Origin: Candidatus Magasanikiibacteriota bacterium
GTDB taxonomy: Bacteria > Patescibacteriota > Patescibacteriia > Magasanikbacterales > GWA2-37-8
DNA: 8,767 bases
Direction of reading: 5' to 3'
NCBI GenBank assembly: GCA_903853785.1
Contig: CAINUM010000014.1
Location: forward strand, 1 to 8,767
In this document: positions 1 to 4,747 of the stretch, one piece after another
Position numbering within the stretch: position 1 is the first letter of the stretch
How the letters are laid out: each line of letters begins with the position of its first letter
Program-made: the position numbers and the translations under genes
Notes under the pieces: model-generated
Seen by the model: only the letters and a program-made list of their open reading frames with translations
The model's database searches: none
What the model was told of the DNA's origin: nothing

Positions 1-26
1 AACTTTTAAATAAATAATAACTAAAC

Positions 27-110
27 ATGGAATTATATCTCGATTCAGCCAACCTCAAAGAGATTGAAGAAGGCTTTAAATTAGGCTTTCTCTTGACAAA
101 AAGCTTGTAA
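27..110 (+). pseudogene. Truncated transaldolase N-terminal stub
   Basis: A 27-residue reading frame begins MELYLDSANLKEIEEG and continues with a KLGF-like segment. This closely resembles the first beta strand and helix of transaldolase / fructose-6-phosphate aldolase family proteins, where the opening is typically a (Y/F)LD(S/T)AN-x-x-EI motif carrying the early aspartate of the TIM barrel. After about 22 family-like residues it diverges to LTKSL and stops. None of the rest of the barrel, including the Schiff-base lysine, is found in any frame downstream, because rpmB starts 55 nt later. I read it as the remnant of a deleted or recombined tal gene, which cannot be catalytic. It might instead be a small expressed peptide or an assembly junction. 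The end of the stub contains the -35 box of the rpmB promoter. The similarity is judged by eye from memory of the family. Confidence 0.55.
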
Positions 111-121
111 TTGACTATAAT
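93..121 (+). promoter_or_regulatory. Perfect sigma70-type promoter for rpmB
   Basis: TTGACA (93-98) and TATAAT (116-121) are separated by exactly 17 bp, a full consensus match at both boxes. Transcription would start near 128, giving a leader of about 37 nt before the rpmB ATG. The -35 box lies inside the last codons of the transaldolase stub. This is a very strong constitutive-type promoter, as expected for a ribosomal protein gene. Confidence 0.85.
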
Positions 122-164
122 TTCAATGTCAATTATATCCTATTACCTATAAACAATCAATCTT

Positions 165-338
165 ATGAGTAAATTATGTTCAGTTTGCGGAAAAACCAGT
201 GCTCGCGCTAACCATGTTAGTCACAGTAAACGCCGCGTACCTCGTCGTCAGCACCCAAATTTACAACCTCTTTTGGTTGGAACTGAAAAAGTTAAGGCTT
301 GCTCTTCTTGCCGCCGTACTGCTTCCAAAAACGCATAA
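165..338 (+). CDS. rpmB: 50S ribosomal protein bL28
   Basis: The 57-residue product begins MSKLCSVCGKTSARANHVSH and continues with the basic SKRRVPRRQHPNLQP segment, then the KVKACSSC-RRT ending. This is the bL28 pattern: residues roughly 9-31 match the GKxxxxGNxVSHSxxRTxRxxxPNLQ core of the family. It is a structural protein of the large ribosomal subunit near the E site. Four cysteines in two CxxC pairs (C5/C8 and C46/C49) mark it as the zinc-binding C+ form. Length is at the short end for bL28 (usually about 60-78). The start is set by the consensus promoter upstream and by family alignment; no Shine-Dalgarno sequence is visible before the ATG. It is a single-gene unit, with its own promoter and a terminator right after the stop. 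Longer open frames overlapping it in another phase are shadows. Confidence 0.93.
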   Translation: MSKLCSVCGKTSARANHVSHSKRRVPRRQHPNLQPLLVGTEKVKACSSCRRTASKNA

Positions 339-348
339 CACACACTTC

Positions 349-380
349 AAAATCCTTCCAAACCATGGAGGGATTTTTTA
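349..380 (+). terminator. Intrinsic terminator after rpmB
   Basis: The arms AAAATCCTTCCA (349-360) and TGGAGGGATTTT (366-377) pair over 12 positions with one G-U wobble, around a 5-nt loop, and end in a T run (374-379). It starts 11 nt after the rpmB stop. It lies directly against the next promoter, whose -35 box begins at 381. Confidence 0.85.
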
Positions 381-409
381 TTGCCAAATTTAGCAAACAC
401 AGCTATAAT
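381..409 (+). promoter_or_regulatory. Strong promoter for the CPHC thioredoxin-fold gene
   Basis: TTGCCA (381-386, 5 of 6 consensus) and TATAAT (404-409, perfect) are 17 bp apart. Predicted transcription start is near 416, leaving about 19 nt of leader before ATG 435. This position excludes the in-frame TTG at 381 as a start codon, since it would lie upstream of the transcript. Confidence 0.78.
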
Positions 410-434
410 TCACTGGTTAATATTTAACGTTATT

Positions 435-794
435 ATGAAAAAAGCATTTCCCTATATTATTACCGCTATTATTGTGATTTTTGCAATGTGGCTAATATTT
501 TTACCAAGTAAAGTGGCTGGTATTCCAAAAGATGCGATCCTGTTTGTTGGCGAAGGCTGTCCTCATTGTAAAATAGTCGAGGATTTTATCTCTGCTAATG
601 GTGTAGATAAAAAAGTTCAATTTTCAACTAAAGAGGTTTGGCATGACCAAGACAATGCTTTGCTTATGACTAAAATTTGGAAACAATGTGGATTGAGTAC
701 TCAAGACGGCATGGGAGTGCCTTTATACTGGGACGGAACACAATGTTTTAATGGCCAAGAAGAAATCATAAATTACTTTAAAACAAAAATTTAA
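435..794 (+). CDS. Membrane-anchored thioredoxin/glutaredoxin-fold protein with CPHC motif
   Basis: The product has 119 residues. Residues 5-23 form one hydrophobic helix after MKK, a signal anchor or uncleaved signal peptide that would place the domain outside the membrane. A short thioredoxin-like domain follows: a beta strand AILFVGEG, then C42-P43-H44-C45, the same dipeptide as the DsbA active site, and a helix. A GVPLYW segment places the probable cis-proline at P96. Two further cysteines (C85, C104) are present. At about 90 residues the domain is glutaredoxin-sized, lacking the extra strands and helices of DsbA or full thioredoxin. Likely role is thiol-disulfide exchange on exported proteins; direction (oxidase or reductase) cannot be told from sequence. 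ATG 435 is chosen because the promoter lies upstream of it and the anchor starts there. Transcribed alone and terminated by the hairpin at 802-839. Confidence 0.8.
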   Translation: MKKAFPYIITAIIVIFAMWLIFLPSKVAGIPKDAILFVGEGCPHCKIVEDFISANGVDKKVQFSTKEVWHDQDNALLMTKIWKQCGLSTQDGMGVPLYWDGTQCFNGQEEIINYFKTKI

Positions 795-801
795 TATAAT
801 C

Positions 802-839
802 ATACAAAAAACCCTCGAACTAACGAGGGTTTTTTGTAT
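802..839. terminator. Bidirectional intrinsic terminator shared by the thioredoxin-fold gene and the minus-strand RNA
   Basis: A perfect 16-bp inverted repeat (802-817 and 824-839) with a 6-nt loop has a CCCTCG/CGAGGG core flanked by A and T runs. It gives a hairpin plus U tract on either strand. It ends the plus-strand CPHC gene 8 nt after its stop, and it is equally placed to end the minus-strand transcript starting near 965. Confidence 0.9.
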
Positions 840-965
840 CCGGCTAAGGGTTTAATGTCCCTAACTTGTAGGGTGGTTGACCTCACGCTTACCCCACGGG
901 GTAATCAAATATTGGCCATCCAACATTAAAAAATTGTAGAACATTTTTTACCGCTTAACCGAGAC
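802..965 (-). ncRNA. Candidate structured non-coding RNA, possibly 6S-like, family unidentified
   Basis: A consensus minus-strand promoter (972-1001) and an intrinsic terminator (802-839) bracket about 125 nt without any plausible reading frame, giving a transcript of about 164 nt. The body can fold into a closed structure. P1 pairs 954-961 with 841-848 (8 bp, one wobble) and joins the two ends. An A/U hairpin pairs 927-934 with 943-950, partly competing with an 8-bp pairing of 923-930 with 851-858. A helix of 914-921 with 875-882 has one mismatch and is capped by a perfect hairpin at 889-904 (UUACCCC/GGGGUAA). A side hairpin pairs 859-863 with 869-873. Closing stem, bulged centre with a 3'-side hairpin and a long distal stem resemble 6S RNA in layout and length. 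I do not recognise conserved primary motifs, and SRP RNA, tmRNA and RNase P signatures are absent. Function is therefore open. Confidence 0.6.
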
Positions 966-971
966 GACTAT

Positions 972-1001
972 ATTATATCAAACACCGGAATATTCTGTCA
1001 A
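972..1001 (-). promoter_or_regulatory. Perfect sigma70-type promoter for the minus-strand RNA
   Basis: On the minus strand TTGACA (plus coordinates 996-1001) and TATAAT (972-977) are 18 bp apart, both full consensus. Transcription would begin near 965-968. No coding sequence follows on this strand before the terminator at 802-839, so the promoter serves an RNA product. The -35 box overlaps the U tract of the ndk terminator. Confidence 0.82.
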
Positions 1002-1030
1002 AAAAAAGACCTTCAAATTTTGAAGGTCTT
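1000..1030 (-). terminator. Intrinsic terminator after ndk
   Basis: An 11-bp perfect stem, AAGACCTTCAA (1006-1016) with TTGAAGGTCTT (1020-1030), has a 3-nt loop. On the minus strand it is followed by a run of eight T (1000-1007). It lies 16 nt past the ndk stop and closes the minus-strand gene block. Confidence 0.9.
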
Positions 1031-1046
1031 AATGTTATATATAAAA

Positions 1047-1649
1047 TTATTCTAGCAAACCATCAATATTCACATCGTACAAAATCTGCTCTTGAACCAA
1101 GCGATAACTTAAAATTTCTTTAGGATCAAGCCAGATAGCGATTTCTCGTTCAGCTTCTTCTGGCTTATCAGAACAATGAATCAAATTACGCACCGCACGA
1201 CTAGCCAAGTTGGATAATTCATATGAATCTAGAGTAAGGTCTCCACGAATAGTACCAACATCAGAAGTTGTAGGTTCAGTTCCACCAACTAATTTTTTTA
1301 CGATATTTACTGCTTGGTTACCTTCCCAAACCATCACCACTACCGGTCCACAAGTCATGAATTTTACCAAAGCACCGATAATATCGCGCCCGTATTCGAT
1401 TGCTTCTTTTTCAATTGGCAAACCGGCGTTTGTGCGATTTTTTACCACATTCGCACCTTTTTCTTCATACCATTTTTCGTCTTTATTGTAATGAGTCCAA
1501 CATTTGTCGGCAGTCGCCATAGTCATTTTCAAACAAACCAACTTCAAACCAGTTCGTTCAAAACGTTTTATAATCTCACCAACTAGTGATCTCTGAACAC
1601 CGTCAGGCTTAATTGCCACAAAAGATCGTTCTTTTTGAGGTAAATTCAT
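1047..1649 (-). CDS. ndk: Nucleoside diphosphate kinase, enlarged form
   Basis: It transfers the gamma phosphate from ATP to other NDPs through a phosphohistidine, balancing NTP pools in the cytoplasm. Diagnostic segments are ERSFVAIKPDGVQR (7-20, K14), GPVVVMVWEG (101-110), GTIRGD (132-137) and RNLIHCSD (154-161), with the nucleophile H158 and neighbouring N155. The EREIAIW segment follows at 167-173. At 200 residues it is about 50-60 longer than the usual 135-150. There is an insert of roughly 30-40 residues between HY (53-54) and GALVKFM (92-98), another of about 10 just before the catalytic His, and a C-terminal tail from 175. All catalytic residues remain, so activity is likely. It has its own promoter (1681-1709), only a weak AAAGAA before the ATG, and a strong terminator. 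Such enlarged NDKs are, to my memory, common in CPR genomes. Confidence 0.95.
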   Translation of the reverse strand: MNLPQKERSFVAIKPDGVQRSLVGEIIKRFERTGLKLVCLKMTMATADKCWTHYNKDEKWYEEKGANVVKNRTNAGLPIEKEAIEYGRDIIGALVKFMTCGPVVVMVWEGNQAVNIVKKLVGGTEPTTSDVGTIRGDLTLDSYELSNLASRAVRNLIHCSDKPEEAEREIAIWLDPKEILSYRLVQEQILYDVNIDGLLE

Positions 1650-1680
1650 ATTCTTTAATATTAATATTTAATTTGGCTTA

Positions 1681-1709
1681 AGTTTAATGAATTTTGACGA
1701 AATTGTCAA
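1681..1709 (-). promoter_or_regulatory. Promoter for ndk, overlapping a short inverted repeat
   Basis: On the minus strand TTGACA (1704-1709, perfect) and TAAACT (1681-1686, 4 of 6) are 17 bp apart. Transcription would begin near 1674, about 25 nt before the ndk ATG. The -35 box is one arm of the inverted repeat TTGAC-6 nt-GTCAA (1694-1709), which could be an operator or coincidence. It makes ndk transcribable apart from the upstream operon. Confidence 0.55.
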
Positions 1710-1712
1710 TGT

Positions 1713-2072
1713 TCAATTAAAAACAACAAAACGAAAGTTGACGATTTTCGAAATATTGTCATAAACAACCAGCAAGCCGGCTAAAATGATAGCTACTTCT
1801 TCTACTTTCCGGTGATAACAATACTTTCGTACAGTTTTCTCCATTTTATGTTTTTTGGGTTTTGTGATTGCCAAATCGCTAGCCAACTCCCCACTAACTC
1901 GTGTTTTTACCTCTACAAAATAATAATCCCCACCTTTTTCCGCAACAATATCCAACTCCCCCACGGTCGAATAATAATTTCTGTCTTTAATAAAAAACCC
2001 GTGCCGAATTAAAAAGGCACAGGCTTGATCTTCTCCCCACTTTCCGATCTTCTTACCCCTCCCAGAGTCCAT
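1713..2072 (-). CDS. yraN: YraN / UPF0102 family protein, restriction-endonuclease-like fold
   Basis: The 119-residue length is standard for UPF0102. The N-terminal helix has the family GKxGEDxAxxFL pattern (K11-L21). The nuclease-fold core is GELDIVA (38-44) and YFVEVKTR (51-58), giving the E39/D41 and E54-x-K56 metal-site residues of the PD-(D/E)xK superfamily. The following ITKPKKHKMEKTVRKY helix (69-84) matches the usual basic segment. The family is nearly universal in bacteria. Its exact role is unproven, though a DNA-processing nuclease role is generally suspected. The start ATG lies 1 nt from the stop of the upstream membrane protein, indicating translational coupling. It stops with TGA, showing the standard code here. 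The family's usual neighbour in many bacteria is rnhB; here it sits before ndk instead. Confidence 0.9.
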   Translation of the reverse strand: MDSGRGKKIGKWGEDQACAFLIRHGFFIKDRNYYSTVGELDIVAEKGGDYYFVEVKTRVSGELASDLAITKPKKHKMEKTVRKYCYHRKVEEVAIILAGLLVVYDNISKIVNFRFVVFN

Positions 2073-2073
2073 A

Positions 2074-2484
2074 TTATTTACTTTTTGGTAGATACTTATT
2101 CATCATTTGTTTTTTTGCTTGTTCGCTACTGATCATTGGAAGACGCTTTGTAGCGTAATAACTTACCTTAAAACCCCACCAAGCAAACAATACAACCCAC
2201 AATAACAACCAGAAACGCCAAGCTAAAAAAGCCACTTGTTGTTGTCTGAAAAACATCCACATCAAACCAAGCAACCCCATTGTAATTAATAAATTACCAG
2301 CACGACGTAAAACTTCTTTAGCACCTTGATCAATTTTTTGATTGTTCATTCGAACGATTTTAGCTATCATTCCCAACAAAACTAATACCAAAAAACTAAC
2401 GATCCAAACCCATTTTACTCCTCCAACAGCTATAAACGGCTGATAAAACCAATACGACGTTCTTAATATATTCTGAATTTGCAT
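2074..2484 (-). CDS. Hypothetical three-span membrane protein
   Basis: I do not recognise this 136-residue protein as a named family. It shows three hydrophobic segments: about 25-44, 62-79 and 84-108, the last very rich in tryptophan and phenylalanine (AWRFWLLLWVVLFAWWG). A basic, amphipathic linker (45-61, with RMNNQK and KEVLRR) lies between the first two, and a basic cytosolic-type tail ends in KKQMMNKYLPKSK. An N-terminal aromatic amphipathic stretch (about 10-20) precedes span 1. No catalytic motif is visible. It begins 2 nt after the methyltransferase stop and ends 1 nt before yraN, so it is surely co-translated with them. Linkage to the methyltransferase and to another small membrane protein suggests a membrane context, but no function can be assigned. 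Confidence 0.78.
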   Translation of the reverse strand: MQIQNILRTSYWFYQPFIAVGGVKWVWIVSFLVLVLLGMIAKIVRMNNQKIDQGAKEVLRRAGNLLITMGLLGLMWMFFRQQQVAFLAWRFWLLLWVVLFAWWGFKVSYYATKRLPMISSEQAKKQMMNKYLPKSK

Positions 2485-2486
2485 AA

Positions 2487-3035
2487 TTATATTTTTTTAA
2501 ATATCAAACAATAATGGTAATTACTAACTAAAATATTTTGAACTAATTTTAAACCACATTGATCAGCGATCTCGGCTAATTGTTTTGGGTCCACCATTTC
2601 TTCGTCAGACGGCCCCAACGCCCCTAGTCTTTTTGCCCAATCCACTACAACTATCTGACCGTCACTTTTAATTAATCGTGACGCTTCAGTCAAAACAGCT
2701 TGCTTGTTCTTTATCGCAAACATCACATTCATATAAAAACACATATCCAAACTCTTTGGTGGAATCGGTGTTTTATTTACCGCTTCAATATCTGACCACA
2801 CCACTTGAATGTTACTAAGTGCATGCGACCTAACCCAACTATTAATACTTTCTAATACGTCCTTTAAAATATCTACTGCATATACTACCCCAGTTTCGCC
2901 CACGATTCTAGCGGCAGGAAAAACAAAATGCCCGGTGCGACCACAGCCCATATCGGCTACCTTCATTCCTTTAGTTAATCCAACTTTTGAAAAAATACTA
3001 AATGGATCGATTAACGCACGTCCAGCATGTAACAT
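2487..3035 (-). CDS. Class I SAM-dependent methyltransferase
   Basis: This is a 182-residue Rossmann-fold methyltransferase of the Methyltransf_11/25 type. Motif I is VADMGCGRTG (26-35), which binds the SAM carboxypropyl end. The acidic residue ending strand 2 is D55 (VYAVDI). D82 (SDIE) fits the adenine-contacting position. The motif IV region is LDMCFYMNV (96-104), lacking the NPPY signature of N-methyltransferases of DNA or glutamine. LIKSDGQIVVVDW (121-133) is the typical post-motif strand after a short helix. The product lacks extra domains, so the substrate cannot be named; small molecules, lipids or quinones fit as well as others. The start lies 9 nt after the upstream two-span membrane protein and the stop 2 nt before the next gene, so it sits in an operon. 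No Shine-Dalgarno sequence is visible before the ATG. Confidence 0.88.
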   Translation of the reverse strand: MLHAGRALIDPFSIFSKVGLTKGMKVADMGCGRTGHFVFPAARIVGETGVVYAVDILKDVLESINSWVRSHALSNIQVVWSDIEAVNKTPIPPKSLDMCFYMNVMFAIKNKQAVLTEASRLIKSDGQIVVVDWAKRLGALGPSDEEMVDPKQLAEIADQCGLKLVQNILVSNYHYCLIFKKI

Positions 3036-3044
3036 ATTTTATTT

Positions 3045-3290
3045 TTAACCTCTTACTAATATTTTACCAAGTGTTCCCATTAAAAAACCTTGGAACATGT
3101 TGGTAACCAGTAAAAAACCAATAAAAATTCCGACTAGACCAATTAACTTATACATCAAACGGCTACCTCCACTTGTTCCCATATTTGCCTCTGCCCAACC
3201 AATCGTTCCAAAATTTTCCAAAAACCATTCCGTTTTTAGAATTAAGACGGACCCGATTAATACACAAACTATTCCTACAAAATAATTCAT
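3045..3290 (-). CDS. Small two-span membrane protein, uncharacterised
   Basis: The 81-residue protein has two hydrophobic helices, about 3-19 and 47-67. They are separated by a conserved-looking polar segment, WFLENFGTIGWAEANMGTSG (22-41), with the following GGSRLMYK. Both ends of this segment are glycine and aromatic rich, which suggests a re-entrant or surface-lying stretch. From memory, proteins of this size and with a similar EWF..NFG..WAE...GTSGGSR pattern recur in Patescibacteria, but I cannot name a family. It starts 17 nt downstream of the tRNA-Leu 3' end and is followed 9 nt later by the methyltransferase, so it probably opens the protein-coding part released after tRNA processing. 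No ribosome binding site is visible. A 63-codon frame overlapping it and the tRNA is a shadow. Confidence 0.8.
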   Translation of the reverse strand: MNYFVGIVCVLIGSVLILKTEWFLENFGTIGWAEANMGTSGGSRLMYKLIGLVGIFIGFLLVTNMFQGFLMGTLGKILVRG

Positions 3291-3307
3291 AAATAATTTT
3301 TAATAAG

Positions 3308-3390
3308 TGCCCAGGAGAAGAGTTGAACTTCCATGACCTTGCGGTCGCAGCCACCTCAAGGCTGTGCGTCTACCATTTCGCCACCTGGGC
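3308..3390 (-). tRNA. tRNA-Leu (anticodon GAG)
   Basis: The acceptor stem GCCCAGG/CCTGGGC closes the ends, with discriminator A at 3308. The D arm contains the AAATGGTAGA element. The anticodon stem CAGCC/GGCTG encloses the 7-nt loop TTGAGGT (plus coordinates 3353-3359), with anticodon GAG at 3355-3357, reading CUC and CUU. A long variable arm with the GACC-GCAA-GGTC hairpin is class II and typical of leucine. The T stem GGAAG/CTTCT (one G-U) encloses TTCAACT, an unusual loop with A where TTCGA or TTCAA followed by A/T is usual. The 3' CCA is not encoded. It lies 7 nt after the diacylglycerol-kinase-like gene and 17 nt before the next gene, with no clear promoter of its own, so it is probably cut out of the operon transcript. 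Confidence 0.95.
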
Positions 3391-3397
3391 TAAATTT

Positions 3398-4162
3398 TTA
3401 AAACTTTCGATTTCTACCTACAATCATATCAATTTTGCCATGGGCCAATTTAATTTTTACTTTGACCTCTTTTGATACTTTACCATCGGCTTCAACGGTA
3501 AAAGGTGAGTCCGACACAATCTCCATTTCTTCAAATGGAAAAACACTTGGATCCTCATATTTATAGCCCCACCACCCCTGCTTTGTCAATGGTCGTAAAA
3601 ACGCTTCCAATTTTCCATCTTGTGGATGAACGACTTGTTCAGACACATCTTTTTTATCTTTTTTCCAATAAAATGGTTGTAAGTTACAAACAATAACTTC
3701 CATTTTTTCATTAGCAGTCACTGCAAATCTTTCATCATAAACAACTTTAAGTTTGGCGGGCAAGACATGTAGTTGAGAAACAAAATATCGATTATTCATC
3801 CATCCCACATCCAAACTTTCCTTACGGCGCTTAGAAAGAACATCACACGCTTCAATACCTGTTTGTATACCTAACACCTCAGAAATGGTATTACTAGGAC
3901 CAATTGGCAAAAAACCAAAGGTGCAATCACAGGTGGCCGCACGTGATAGTACATAGCCAAAGGTAGCATCATTACCAACTATAACTACGGTTTTTGCACC
4001 GCGCTTTATTTCATCATCTATTATCTGTTTTGGATCAATAAAATTATTTAAGCGCAAAATCTTTCCAGCAATTCCATAGTCAGTCAAACGCACCTCCACC
4101 GCTTTGATTACAGAATCATATTTTTTTTGTCGCAAAAAATTGTCATAAAGATAAACATACAT
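3398..4162 (-). CDS. Diacylglycerol-kinase-like (DAGK/YegS/LCB5) protein with altered motifs
   Basis: The 254-residue protein follows the DAGK catalytic-domain layout. An N-terminal alpha/beta half has TVVIVGNDATFGYVLS (58-73) and FGFLPIGPSNTISEVLGI (82-99), matching the family GGDGT and LGxxPxGTGNdfAr..gi blocks. A beta-rich C-terminal half ends near PFTVEADGK (220-228), matching the usual P..v.vDGE. The family phosphorylates diacylglycerol, sphingoid bases or similar lipids with ATP. Here the nucleotide loop reads GNDAT (63-67) instead of GGDGT, and GPSN (88-91) replaces GTGN. The aspartate and asparagine are kept, but two glycines are lost, so activity or specificity may differ. It could be a non-catalytic lipid or nucleotide binder. 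It lies 40 nt after the bactofilin gene and immediately before the tRNA; a purine-rich GTAGAAG precedes the ATG. Confidence 0.72.
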   Translation of the reverse strand: MYVYLYDNFLRQKKYDSVIKAVEVRLTDYGIAGKILRLNNFIDPKQIIDDEIKRGAKTVVIVGNDATFGYVLSRAATCDCTFGFLPIGPSNTISEVLGIQTGIEACDVLSKRRKESLDVGWMNNRYFVSQLHVLPAKLKVVYDERFAVTANEKMEVIVCNLQPFYWKKDKKDVSEQVVHPQDGKLEAFLRPLTKQGWWGYKYEDPSVFPFEEMEIVSDSPFTVEADGKVSKEVKVKIKLAHGKIDMIVGRNRKF

Positions 4163-4202
4163 ATGCTTCTACCACATTTTCAAATCTTCTAAATAACTCG
4201 AC

Positions 4203-4679
4203 TTATTCTCCAGCTTCTGCTGTTTCTTCACCGCGACGAGTTACACGTGGTTTTGCGCTTCTTGTTTCAGCACCTTCAATCCCAGGCATCGATATCTTAC
4301 CAAATAATAAGGCGCCTGGTTCTACCGATAGAACTCTAGTTTCAATGTCACCCAAAATCTTAGCGCTTGAAGTAAGCTCCAAAGTTTCTCTAATTTTCAA
4401 ATTACCCTTCACTTCTCCAGATATTTTAGCTGTACCAGCACGTACATTAGCCATAATTTTAGCACCCTGTTCTACTGCTAAAAACCGGCTTGTATGAACA
4501 CTTCCTGATACCGTTCCTTTAATAATAATATTACCTTCGGAGGCAAAATCGCCCTCTACGTTTACAGATGGACCAACTACAGTCTCAACTTCATCCACTC
4601 GTTCAGTGCCAGCCGGTGTTTCATATTGAGGCATTTCTTCTTCAACAACATTTTTAGAAGTGGATTTTTGAAAAATCAT
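4203..4679 (-). CDS. Bactofilin, polymer-forming cytoskeletal protein
   Basis: The 158-residue product has a charged, disordered N-terminus (1-31). A DUF583/bactofilin domain follows at about 32-132 and opens with the hallmark VVGPSVNVEGDFASEGNI (34-51). Next come the repeated short beta turns IKGTVSGSVH, AVEQGAKIMANVRA, KISGEVKGNL, LELTSSAKILGDIE and LSVEPGALLFGKI, with a period of about 17-18 residues, as in the right-handed beta-helix fold. A disordered tail rich in E, R, A and T follows (136-158). Bactofilins polymerise without nucleotide into membrane-associated filaments and scaffold cell-wall or polar structures. It has its own promoter at 4709-4737 and is the first gene of the packed minus-strand block. 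No transmembrane helix is present, so any membrane link would be peripheral through the N-terminus. Confidence 0.93.
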   Translation of the reverse strand: MIFQKSTSKNVVEEEMPQYETPAGTERVDEVETVVGPSVNVEGDFASEGNIIIKGTVSGSVHTSRFLAVEQGAKIMANVRAGTAKISGEVKGNLKIRETLELTSSAKILGDIETRVLSVEPGALLFGKISMPGIEGAETRSAKPRVTRRGEETAEAGE

Positions 4680-4708
4680 AAAAAATAGAATTAATATTTA
4701 TTACTTTT

Positions 4709-4737
4709 ATTTTACAATATTTGATGAAAAAAGACAA
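4709..4737 (-). promoter_or_regulatory. Probable promoter of the bactofilin operon
   Basis: On the minus strand TTGTCT (4732-4737, 4 of 6) and TAAAAT (4709-4714, 5 of 6) are 17 bp apart, in the 68-nt gap after the histidine kinase stop. Predicted start is near 4702, with a leader of about 23 nt. No terminator hairpin is visible after the kinase gene, so read-through from it is also possible. Confidence 0.55.
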
Positions 4738-4747
4738 CCATCTTTCC

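Noticed and set aside
199..393. 64-codon plus-strand frame overlapping rpmB
   Set aside because: It is an out-of-phase shadow of rpmB, whose 57-residue product is unmistakable, and it runs through the rpmB terminator.
381..434. Upstream TTG start giving an 18-residue extension of the thioredoxin-fold protein
   Set aside because: These bases form the -35 and -10 boxes of the gene's promoter; the predicted transcript begins after them, and the extension would spoil the MKK-type signal anchor.
841..961. Reading the 841-961 region as plus-strand RNA or as SRP RNA, tmRNA or RNase P RNA
   Set aside because: No good plus-strand promoter precedes it, and the conserved motifs of those RNAs are absent; the minus strand has a consensus promoter and terminator instead.
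3163..3354. 63-codon minus-strand frame spanning tRNA-Leu and the two-span membrane protein gene
   Set aside because: Half of it is tRNA sequence and the rest is an alternate phase of a better-supported gene.
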